64,000 nucleotides of DNA from Zopfochytrium polystomum (Eukaryota; Chytridiomycota; Chytridiomycetes; Chytridiales; Chytridiaceae), in contig JAIVFJ010000012.1 in NCBI GenBank assembly GCA_025765615.1, positions 496,001 to 560,000 on the forward strand, in the 5' to 3' direction. The number at the start of each line of letters is the position of its first letter. The first letter of the stretch is position 1. Under the pieces are notes generated by a model that worked only from the letters and a program-made list of their open reading frames with translations, ran no database searches and was not told the origin of the DNA. Both the position numbers and the translations under genes were made by a program. Positions 8,061 through 16,958 of this stretch are shown here, piece by piece.

Positions 8061-11000
8061 AAAGAACACTTCTTACACCATTTTTTCTTTATTTCTTCAC
8101 GCACTTCTTCCAACAATTTCCCAAGTAAGTTTTGTCCTTTATTCGTCCATATCTCTGTTTTAAATCTTCCATTTTCTTCCAATCTTTTATTTCCTGTTTC
8201 CACCAATTTTTTACCTAATTCACCTACAAACTTTCCTCTCAAACCTTTTCTCATCACTGACATCATGTCTTGCAGTTTCCATTTTTCTTCAAATCTTGCT
8301 TTTATTAAATCTTTCACTTATCTTTACTTACTCGATTTCTTCCTGACTTTCCTTCATTCATTCTTTCCCACACATATGTTCTATATTCCTCTTTACCTCC
8401 TATTTTCTTACATTCTTTCCACTTTTTCCTCTAATTCTTTTTTACGTAACTTGGATCAATTCTACTAAACTTTTCACATTGATAGTATTCTTCTACACTT
8501 CCATATACTTCTCCATCAACTTCTACTCTACATGGATACAAATTACTTAACCAACTTTTTTCTCCTCTGAATTTTATAACGTCTTTTTGCTCAATCATAA
8601 CACTTGTTTGATCATCCTCTTCCATCGCAGACGTTTCTCTCTCTTTTCCCTTTCTGTTGTCAATTTCATTCACATTTTCATTCACATTTTCATTTTCACT
8701 GACGTCTCTTTCTCTTTCTTTCCCTTTACTTGACGACCCTACTATTGCTTCTCTTTCCATGTTTTTTCTTATTGCTTCCATCAAATCTTCCATTTCTTCT
8801 GTATTTTCTTCCGTATTTTCACCTTCTTCTGTTTCTATTACATCTGACACGTCCATATCCATTTCAGGTGCCTTTCTTTTCTTATCTTTCTTGAAATATC
8901 TTTTGACTTTCTTTATCAATCTTGGGTTTCCATCCTCTGTAAAGGCTGTCTCTATGGTTGTTATCCATTTCTTGTTTTTCGACAAACCGCTTCTTAACTT
9001 CAGCTTTTTCATCTTTTTTGCCAAGTCGTCGGTCTCGCTGTCACTTTCACTACTTTTCTTCACTCTCTTCACTACTTTCACTTTCATTTTCAACACCGTT
9101 TGAACGTAATATTTCATCGATCTCTTCTTCAGAGTTCCCTTTATTTCTCAAGCTTTCAATATATTCATTTACCTGTTTTTCGTCGCCGTTTTTTCTCTTC
9201 TTTTTCATCATACACTGCAATATTCTCCATATCTGTGTCTGTTAGTTTTAGTTTCTTCAAATTTTCTTCCAAATTTTGAACTATTGAGCTGTCGTTTACT
9301 CTTCTCCTCCGTTCTTCTAGATCAGTGTTTTTCGTTCTTTCGTACAAAGCTTTTATGTCTGGCAATATTCTTTTCCAGAAAACATTTCCTACTTTTATTA
9401 ATAATTCTTTTTCTTTCATTCCTTCGTATATATTGATCTAATCCACTTACAGCTTCGTTAATTATGGTCGTATTTTTCCTTGTTATTGTGTTCACTATAC
9501 ATTTTCGCATTCCACTGTTTTATCTCTTTCTTTTTCCAATCAATTAGTTTCCTAAATGAATTCGGCCATTCTATTACTTGCACATCATATGGTACCCTGT
9601 TTTCTCTTATTCTTTCTAATATTATGTCCTTTATTTTTCTTCTATGTGCTATGTAATCTCTTTCGTCAAAGTCTAAATCATCAAACTCTATTGTCACATC
9701 ATCCTTGTCCATTCCCATTTCTTTCTTTACTTCCACTTCTTGCGTTTGTCTCTTTCTTTTTCGGTCTTTTGGTACATACATTTCTTCACCTTCACCTTCC
9801 ATTTCATTTTGTACATTTTGAATTAAATTTGTTTCATTCAAGCTAATTAGTACATACGTTATTGCGTTTACAAATGCTTCTTGCTTTTTTGTCTCACTAT
9901 TTGCCTCAAAATTTTTGTATGGCGTAATGTGTTGTGCTATAAAATTTTCATCCACAAATACACTTGATTTTATGTCATTATTATTTATTAAATCTTCTAT
10001 TTTCCTTATATAATTCTCGATCATCTTTCTTTTACTTCCAAGTAATCTTCTTTTCCTTCCCTTAGTATATCCACTAATACTTTCCCAGCTACTATTAATT
10101 TCATTGAACTTAATGTTTGTCTATCATTTTCTTCGTCATTTATATCTCTTTTCAGTTTCCCTTCAAACGGCAGTATGTCTTCCAATCTTGACGTCTCTGG
10201 TCTAAAGTTCATCCTCGTTTTTATTCTTTCGTATAATTGCGATAACTGTTTCCCCTCTTCTGACAACTCTTCTTCCATTACATTCTCTCCATGCACTTCT
10301 CCATACGCTGCTTGTAAATGTCCTTCACTTTCCGTATCACTATATATTTCTTGTTCATTTCCTTGTTCTTTTCCTTGTTCCTTTTCTTTTTTTCTTTTGT
10401 CTTAGTTTTTCCAAGCCTCCCATACTCTCTTTCATTATTTGGTTCATAAATGCGTTTCTTCTCTCTCTTTCTATTTCTTCTTTTTCTTTCGTTTCCCTCT
10501 CTTTTTTCTTCGTTCGTTTTTCTCTATAAACGTCTCTTACGTTTTTCTCTAATTCTTCACTCACAAAATCTTGATAACTGTGCTTTTTCCTCCTTAATTC
10601 TCCATTTTCATATTCTACACCTTCATACTTTTTCGTTAAACTTAATTGATTATATTCATTTACTTGAAATATGTTCCCATTCTTCAATCTTGCGTCTTTA
10701 AATATTATGTCTTTTTCTGTTAGTGGTTTCTCTGACTTGTATGCAAATTCGTTTGATGTTGTTTTTGATATCGTTTTGTTCAATGCTGGTACATATACCA
10801 ATAGTATCCCACTATTCGTTTTTTCCTCATATCTTCCTTCATACCCTTTAAACGGTCCTGATATTATCATCACTTCCCTTGAGTGATTTAGATCACTTGG
10901 CGCCTCTTTTGGCAAGTTTACTTTTATTTTATTTATCTTTGCAAAATCATTGTAACTACATTCTTTTTCTTGTATTCTTCCATTTCCATACACTTTTCCT

Positions 11001-11275
11001 TGAAACTTATTCATTGAATGGTTGTATTTATTCGCTTGGTACACACTCCCATTTTTTAACACTGCATCCACAAAGAATATGTCTTTTTGTTCTAATATTT
11101 TTTCTTCTATTTCTTTATTGTATAGTTCTATTTCTACTTTAAACTTTCCTTCATTTGTGGTTTCAATGTATCTCCCTTTTAATCCTTTGTATGGATCTAT
11201 TAATACTATCACTTCTCTTGAGTGATTCAGTTGACTTGGTTTTTCATTTGGAAACTTCACTTCTGTAACGTTCAT
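8015..11275 (-). pseudogene. KOW-repeat ... NADAR (YbiA-like) large protein, multiply frameshifted
   Basis: Seven or more minus-strand frames abut from ATG 11275 to about 8015 without gaps and read as one ~1080-residue protein. The first frame (11275-10355) has two ~115-residue units, each with a KOW-like core (REVIVLIDPYKGLKGRY; REVMIISGPFKGYEGRY) and then DAxLKNG...Q.N.YN...SYxDF. KOW motifs occur in Spt5/NusG-type elongation factors. Lys/Glu-rich linkers follow. The last frames (9117-8431, 8317-8015) carry a NADAR domain: IKFRGEKSWLSNLYPC, YGSVEEYYQCEKF, then KFVGELGKKLVETG and GQNLLGKLLEEVR. NADAR/YbiA proteins act on ADP-ribose or riboflavin-pathway intermediates. Frames switch mostly in A-runs, so sequencing error or decay are both possible. 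Confidence 0.6.
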
Positions 11276-11550
11276 GTTTATTATTACTTTACAAAAAGTT
11301 TTTATTTAAAATTACTTCTATACTAATTATAAGCATGCAAAACCCAAATGAGCTATTGTTGTCTGCTACATTAAAGGGAATCGAATTTATGTCCAAGTTT
11401 ATTAAAGACAATTGTATTCGAACATTACATTACGATCAAGATTCAAAAATATGCCTTCAATGGTACTTTCCAAACACATGTGCAATAACAATCGAGGCGT
11501 TCATATAATTAATAATACGATTTTATTGTTCAAAGTGCTTATGCAAGCTA
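10742..11550. repeat. Tandem duplication unit, copy A (copy B 11552-11609 + 13629-14400)
   Basis: The block holds the 5' part of the KOW gene (minus), the divergent intergenic region, and the 5' part of a plus-strand gene. It recurs immediately to the right. Copy B begins at 11552 with the sequence of 10742, is interrupted at 11609, and resumes at 13629. Copies A and B are nearly identical over the KOW part. The duplication preceded insertion of the Fanzor element. Confidence 0.75.
11336..11550 (+). pseudogene. Truncated copy of the D5N-like gene at 14156
   Basis: ATG 11336 opens the same N-terminus as the intact gene at 14156 (Met-Gln-Asn..., LLSA.LKGIEFMSKFIK). Small deletions follow relative to it, and similarity stops at the duplication junction near 11550. 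It is the partial gene left by the tandem duplication and cannot encode more than a short peptide. Confidence 0.7.
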
Positions 11551-11732
11551 CTGCAAATTCGTTTGATGTTGTTTTTGATATCGTTTTGTTCAATGCTGGT
11601 ACATATACCGTTGACGCTGAATAAAACGATTTTGAAAAAATTGAATTTCTTACACTGTTTGTAACAGCATCTTTAGTTTTCAAAACACTATCTGAATTTG
11701 ATAAATGCGTATTGTTGTAAAAATAAATCAAC

Positions 11733-13546
11733 ATGGATATATTACAACAAAATCAACATTTCTCATCAAAGCTACTCAAACTTATAGAAAAGTCAATCAC
11801 ACTTCCCACACATTATGCAGATGGTAGAAAAAAATCCAAATCAAAACTGACTATTGAAGAAATGATTACAGCAAACATCACTAAAATCCAAACAACACTT
11901 CAAAAGTTTTCCGAGTCAAAATCAATAATCCCTTCAATTGAATTACAATTAAATTCACATGATTATGTCACTTTCATCAACAAGAAAATTTTAAACATGC
12001 GAATGAAGTACTTAGTAAAAGGATATAACTTAGAAAGAATGTTTACGACACCAGTTCGATCATTAACTTCCAAAGACAGAGCTTTGAAGATATTTTGGAA
12101 TTCTGCTTCACTAATTCTCTCCAATCCATTGTGGATGCCAATTAAAACAAATTGTGTAAATTCAAATTTAAATTCGTTGAATGGATATTCTACAAACACA
12201 CTTCAAAATTCATGGTTTTCAATAACAAGTCAAAGCCAAGTAAACATAAATCCAAATAACCAACATCAACAGTCATTATGCAATCAAATAAATACACAAG
12301 TCCCAAACACAATTGTCGACAACGATATTAACAGTGCTACAAAGTTTAGAGTGTATCCTAAAACCAAAGAACAAACAAATCGTATAAAACAATGGTTAGG
12401 TGCTACTAGAAAAATTTATAACCAGATATTGGCTTATCAAAATAGCTTACCAAAACTTGATTTAAATCTTAAAATCTTCGAGCAAAGTTTATTAACAATG
12501 AAAATTTTAGAACAAAAGACACGTGGATGCTTGACATTCCTTACGATGTCCGAGACGAAGCGTTGAGAGACATAATTAAGAACTACAGATCAAACCTTGC
12601 AAAAGTGAAAAAGAACCCTGGATACTCATTTAATTTGAAATTCAAGTCAAAGAAAGAAAACCAACAATCAATGTCTGTACTTGACAAATACTGGAAAAAG
12701 GGTACTCACGGTATGTTCAAAGATACTTACAACTTTCTCTTCGAAGGTGGAAAAGCAAGTCCTCCTTCACTTGGTCATTCATCAAGATTGATCAAAACCA
12801 GAACAAACGAGTACTTCTTATGTGTACCAAAGAGACGCGAAAACCAAGCATCTCAAGTACGAAGTGAGAAGAGAATCGTGTCACTTGATCCCGGTGTTAG
12901 AAGTTTCCTGACGTGTTACGACACGAATGGAAATGTGTTTGACATTGGTTCTAAAGACGTTTCGAAGTTAATGTGTTTGTTTGATCACAAAAGCAAACTT
13001 CAATCTAAGATGTCTAAAACCAACCATAGACATCGTTACAAGATGAGGAAAGCTATGTTAAGAATAAACAAGCGTATTAAGAACATGGTTATGGATTGCC
13101 ATAAAAAAGTGGCAAAGTTCCTATGTTCAAATTTCGATTTGGTCTTGGTTCCAAGATTAAATATGCACCGATTCTATTACGCGAATTCAACACTTCGTAC
13201 AAAAATGGCCATATGGAACCATTGTTCATTCGTGGACAGAATTCTTATGAAACAACAACATTACTCCAACTGCAAAGTCGTTGAGGTGACAGAAGAATAC
13301 ACAAGTAAAACTTGTACAGGATGTGGATTTGTTAAACACGACCTTGGTGCAAACAAGACATTTTCTTGCGATGCATGCAGCAGAGTGTTTGACAGAGATA
13401 CCAATGGTGCAAGGAATGTGCTTGTTAAGTATTTAACTGAAAAACTGAGCGATAAAGTGGAAGAAGCAATGAAATTATTGAGGCCTGGCTCCCAAGACCA
13501 AAGCGTGGCTATTGACACTGTTGTATCTGCAGTGTTTGGTAGCTGA
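11733..13546 (+). CDS. Fanzor RNA-guided nuclease (one frameshift)
   Basis: ATG 11733 starts a ~200-residue divergent N-terminal region, followed by FRVYPKTKEQTNRIKQWLGA, the usual TnpB/Fanzor wedge start. The frame changes near 12485 in an AAA run, then continues to TGA at 13544. RuvC-I is IVSLDPGVRSF (Asp codon 12887). The RuvC-II position reads VLVPRLNM with Arg (codon 13154) instead of Glu. A Glu-rich VTEEYTSKTC follows, as in Fanzors with a relocated catalytic Glu. The zinc ribbon has CTGC (13313-13324) and CDAC (13367-13378), and RuvC-III is FDRDTNGARN (Asp 13397). Total ~605 residues, normal for Fanzor. It cuts DNA with a guide RNA encoded at the element's 3' end. No transposase gene accompanies it. 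Confidence 0.85.
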
Positions 13547-13628
13547 ACAAAAGCTGTAAGTTATATGGAGTTAACATCTAGAATAGAAATGTTCGAAATG
13601 TTAACAATGTTGACTTATAGTCCAGGTG
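13547..13628 (+). ncRNA. Predicted Fanzor guide-RNA scaffold (3' tail of element)
   Basis: TnpB and Fanzor guide RNAs overlap the 3' end of the ORF and the element's right end, with the guide starting in the flank. The 82 bases between the stop codon and the right boundary contain short complementary stretches (GTTAACAT near 13570, ATGTTAAC near 13598) able to form a stem. The predicted guide would begin at 13629. Inferred from family knowledge; the exact 5' end is not visible. Confidence 0.5.
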
Positions 13629-14096
13629 ATAGTATCCCACTATTCCCTCATATCTTCCTTCATACCCTTTATATGGTCCTGTTATTATTATCACTTCCTT
13701 TGAGTGATTTAGGTCACTTGGCGCCTCTTTTGGCAAGTTTACTTTTATTGTATTTATCTTCGCAAAATCATTGTAACTACACTCTTTTTCTTGTATTCTT
13801 TCATTTCCATACACTTTTCCTTGAAACTTATTTATTGAATGGTTGTATTTATTCGCTTGGTACACACTCCCATTTTTTAACACTGCATCCACAAAGAATA
13901 TGTCTTTTTGTTCTAATATTTTTTCCTCTATTTCTTTATTGTATAGTTCTATTTCTACTTTAAACTTTCCTTCTTTCGTGGTTTCAATGTATCTCCCTTT
14001 TAATCCTTTGTATGGATCTATTAATACTATCACTTCTCTTGAGTGATTCAGTTGACTTGGTTTTTCATTTGGCAACTTCACTTCTGTAACGTTCAT
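13578..14096 (-). pseudogene. KOW gene copy B, cut by the Fanzor insertion
   Basis: Starts at ATG 14096 and matches the N-terminal ~155 residues of the KOW gene at 11275 with few changes. It then runs into the right end of the Fanzor element at 13629/13628 and stops inside it. The missing continuation lies on the far side of the element, at 11552-11609. The divergent partner gene starts 60 bases away at 14156. Confidence 0.8.
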
Positions 14097-14155
14097 GTTT
14101 ATTATTACTTTACAAAAAGTTTTTATTTAAAAGTACTTCGATACTAATTGTAAGC

Positions 14156-15181
14156 ATGCAAAATCAAAATGAACTATTGTTGTCTGCTATATTAAAGGGA
14201 ATCGAATTTATGTCCAAGTTTATTAAGGAAAGTGACAATTGTATTCGAACATTACATTACGATCAAGATTCTAAAAGTTTAATTGCTAATGCTAGTTCTG
14301 AATGTCTTCAATGGTACTTTCCAAAACACATTTGCACTGAAAATAATCATGGCGTTCATGAAATTAACAATACGTGTTATCGATTGTATTGTTCAAAGTG
14401 CTCAAAAAATGCTTTTCTTATACAAGCCAATGAGTTAGATGAATGTAATGCGCTTCTTGTTAAATATGATGACAATCAACATGATTCTTTACAAAAACGA
14501 GTCGATCGAATTTATAGATTGGATGAAAGTATTTTCAATGATCCCAATTTAACTGCATCATTCGCAGAGTCACTTCGATCAGGCAAGCCAGGGGATTTAA
14601 GTCCCGTCTTCAAACATCTTCATCCACATATTGCTTACTACCAAAATAAATGGTATATTCGTTCTTCTAGTCAAAGTGATTACGAGCAAATTACAACTAC
14701 TAAGATGAAGCTTTTGATTTTTAATTTACAAGTTCATTACAAAAAAATTAAGAGTTATTATGAATGTTTATATGGATATGGTTCAAATTCTGTTATTATT
14801 AAAGCTGCAGAACGAATCATTTCTTCACTTAATAGTCCGGGGTTTTTATCATCCACTTTACAGTTTTGTGCAATGCAACATCAAGTTATGGTTTTAGAAC
14901 AGCGTGACTATAAAGAATTATTCAGAAACGAATATGCAAGATATCTTGAATGGATTGAAAAGAACATATCGTATTGTGAAAATAATATCTTAATTCAAAG
15001 ACAGGTTTTCGAATCGTTTTATGGAAATTTAAATGAAAAAACTCATTCAACAGAAAAGGGCAAATTAAGTCGAGCACTTGAGTTTCATATGCAACAGCAT
15101 AACATGGATTCGTCATTAAGAGCGATAAAAGTGAATGGGAAGAAAGAAAATGTATGGATGAATTTTAAATTAAGTGTATAA
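14156..15181 (+). CDS. D5N-like protein without helicase motor (tentative)
   Basis: An intact 341-residue frame. The middle part (HIAYYQNKWYIRSSS, then a helix-rich stretch) and IIKAAERIISSLNSPGF resemble the D5 N-terminal domain that precedes SF3 helicases in large DNA viruses. The C-terminal ~90 residues (YARYLEWIEKN ... LSRALEFHMQQHNM ... WMNF) resemble the winged-helix tail of D5-type primase-helicases. No Walker A or B is present, so it is not a helicase. A CYRLYCSKC string (about residues 77-85) could bind zinc. The assignment is by pattern only; 'unknown viral protein' is the fallback. It is divergent from the KOW gene across ~60 bases, a likely shared promoter. A partial copy is at 11336. 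Confidence 0.4.
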   Translation: MQNQNELLLSAILKGIEFMSKFIKESDNCIRTLHYDQDSKSLIANASSECLQWYFPKHICTENNHGVHEINNTCYRLYCSKCSKNAFLIQANELDECNALLVKYDDNQHDSLQKRVDRIYRLDESIFNDPNLTASFAESLRSGKPGDLSPVFKHLHPHIAYYQNKWYIRSSSQSDYEQITTTKMKLLIFNLQVHYKKIKSYYECLYGYGSNSVIIKAAERIISSLNSPGFLSSTLQFCAMQHQVMVLEQRDYKELFRNEYARYLEWIEKNISYCENNILIQRQVFESFYGNLNEKTHSTEKGKLSRALEFHMQQHNMDSSLRAIKVNGKKENVWMNFKLSV

Positions 15182-15316
15182 GAAATTTGTTAGCGTTCTT
15201 TAGATTGAACAGACCTCCACACAATCAATTTTTATTCAGAACATATTATATGAAAATTTTTTGAGATTTTTCTTATATTATTATTATTTCGATCTGCTTA
15301 ACAAATCAACATACTC

Positions 15317-15778
15317 CTATAAGCTTATTGATCTCATACCTCGAATAGCATCTTCAGTGGTTTTTTTCTTTCTACTGTATTGGTCACAACACCCCTTTTT
15401 ATGTTCATTTCTACAGCTTTTACATAACGATCTTTTAAAAATACTGTATCTCTTGTCTGCTTGTATTATTGCAATTTTCAAGTTATAAACAGCTCGATTT
15501 TTAGTTTCTTTCTCATAATTACTTTTTATATCTTTCAGTTTGATAATGGAATCATTACCATATTTATAGTTTGTTTGGATCCACTTTTTAATTTTCTCTA
15601 CTTCTTGTCTTTCTTGTCTTTCTTCTCCACTTATATATTTTAAACCTATCCACCCTTTCTTTTTTATGTCTGAAGCAGTTTGACTTAAACCATTCCATGT
15701 CTTTTCTGGCCATTTTTCACTGAATATCTTCTCTAGCATTTTTATCAACTCTTTCTTCTCACTCATGCTCAATATCAT
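15317..15778 (-). CDS. Viral-type protein with C-terminal CxxC...HxxxCC motif
   Basis: A 153-residue frame. Residues 62-100 (EKIKKWIQTNYKYGNDS...) repeat a pattern seen near the C-terminus of its upstream neighbour (LETWIDTNIERSNNDR). The C-terminus has C119, C122, H126, C130 and C131 (CKSCRNEHKKGCC), probably a zinc-binding tail. Such tails accompany MSV199/T5orf172 proteins in insect and amoeba large DNA viruses (the DUF3627 type is a possible match; not verified). The ORF overlaps the 3' end of the upstream gene by 20 bases in another frame, so the two may be one frameshifted gene. Confidence 0.45.
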   Translation of the reverse strand: MILSMSEKKELIKMLEKIFSEKWPEKTWNGLSQTASDIKKKGWIGLKYISGEERQERQEVEKIKKWIQTNYKYGNDSIIKLKDIKSNYEKETKNRAVYNLKIAIIQADKRYSIFKRSLCKSCRNEHKKGCCDQYSRKKKTTEDAIRGMRSISL

Positions 15779-16613
15779 TTCTTTTTTCTCCTCCCATTTT
15801 GTACATAAATCCTTGAAAAACCAATCTATCGTTATTACTTCGCTCTATGTTTGTGTCTATCCATGTTTCCAATTCTTCATCATTTTCTTTGTTCTTTTCT
15901 TGTTTTTCTTCTTCTTTTTCTTTGTTCTTATTGGTTTTTATTTCAAATCTAATTCCACACTTCTCAATTAATAGTTTCACCATTTGCTCTGCTGTTATGT
16001 TTTCTGTACATCCTTTTAATGTGTTCAGTACATTTCCTAATATACTTACAATTTCAATTATATATTCTAATTTACATTTGAAGTATTCTCCTCCTTTTCT
16101 GTATCGTGCTAACACACAGTGTATCATTTTTTCCAAGACCACTTCATCGCATGTCTTGAATTCTAATTCTACGATAAACTCATCCTTATTACCTGTTTGT
16201 AATTCTCCTTTTCTTTTCTCCAGACTTCTCTTTGTCCTTCCAATTTTATATGTCTGACTGTCTCCAGAATTCAATACATAAATTGTTCCTGTTTTTATTT
16301 GTTCTTCGTATACTATTGCTTTTAATTTATTGAACTCATTTTCTACTTGTAATCTTTGGTTTCTTTCTTTGTCTATTTGTATTTGAAATAATTCTTGTAA
16401 CAATTTGTTAAACCACTTCAGTAATTCTATATTATTATTTATTAATGTGTATACTTCATCCACTGTTATTAAATCCATATCAACACTTTCATTTGAATTT
16501 GTTATTTTACACAATTCATGTTTTTTAAATAGTGGCTTTTCATATGTTCCATATATTTTGATTTCATGTTCATTAAATGTTTTTCTAAATATTTCTTCCA
16601 TTTTTCTTTTCAT
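15759..16613 (-). CDS. MSV199/BRO-like protein with T5orf172 (GIY-YIG-like) domain
   Basis: 284 residues from ATG 16613. Residues ~18-40 (EIKIYGTYEKPLFKKHELCKIT) resemble the start of MSV199/BRO-N DNA-binding domains. Residues 109-180 form a T5orf172 domain: GTIYVLNSG, YKIGRT (122-127), KR, His165, then R...GEYF (170-178), the canonical order of this GIY-YIG relative. A Lys/Glu-rich linker and the WIDTNI segment end the protein. Proteins of this architecture are multicopy in iridoviruses, entomopoxviruses and giant viruses; the role is DNA binding or regulation, poorly defined. Neighbour 15317-15778 may be its detached C-terminus. Confidence 0.65.
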   Translation of the reverse strand: MKRKMEEIFRKTFNEHEIKIYGTYEKPLFKKHELCKITNSNESVDMDLITVDEVYTLINNNIELLKWFNKLLQELFQIQIDKERNQRLQVENEFNKLKAIVYEEQIKTGTIYVLNSGDSQTYKIGRTKRSLEKRKGELQTGNKDEFIVELEFKTCDEVVLEKMIHCVLARYRKGGEYFKCKLEYIIEIVSILGNVLNTLKGCTENITAEQMVKLLIEKCGIRFEIKTNKNKEKEEEKQEKNKENDEELETWIDTNIERSNNDRLVFQGFMYKMGGEKRNDIEHE

Positions 16614-16958
16614 GTTTCACTTTATTTTTCATTTTATTTTTGATATCCATATTGTAAATGGATATGTTATTAGAACAAAATGTAAAATCGCTTTCAGGTT
16701 GTTGCTCAACTGCTTTATTCAATTAAACCCTGACAAAGTTCGTGATTTATACAATAAATTTTATCATCGCAAGCGGCAACAACAGCAAAGAGCATCTCAA
16801 AATCAACAATTGCCACAACTTCTCGACTGCATTTAAAGTTTAAATTCTTGCAAGGCGTTGATGCCGCCCATTCCCGACACATACTTTCAACATTCGAACC
16901 CCATGCCACTCAGGCGCAACTAACATAATCAATTGTATTTTGTCTTTAGACTTGACCT
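16614..16958. other. Intergenic; second copy of the dispersed repeat begins here
   Basis: No convincing gene. A plus-strand open stretch ends LNPDKVRDLYNKF... with a Gln-rich tail at 16836 but lacks a clear start. From 16866 to about 17038 the sequence is homologous to 2213-2382. On the minus strand GCCCATTCCCGAC encodes CREWA, recalling the CLEWADPF tail of the gene at 5151. Confidence 0.4.

Larger units (their letters stand above)
11610..13628 (+). mobile_element. Fanzor (eukaryotic TnpB-like) transposon, ~2.02 kb
   Basis: The boundaries are read by comparison with the uninterrupted sequence at 10741-10820. The left flank ACATATACC ends at 11609 and the right flank ATAGTATCCCAC starts at 13629; the empty site reads the two joined, with one extra A. 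The element has no long terminal inverted repeats and no evident target duplication, as expected for IS605/IS607-type elements. It starts GTTGACGCTGAA and ends CTTATAGTCCAGGTG; GTTGAC recurs at 13609-13614. It carries one gene (11733-13546) and an ~80-base 3' tail. It is inserted in the KOW gene copy B. Confidence 0.85.

Noticed and set aside
11610..13628. Terminal inverted repeats or a serine recombinase in the Fanzor element
   Set aside because: None found; only one gene and a short direct repeat GTTGAC near each end.
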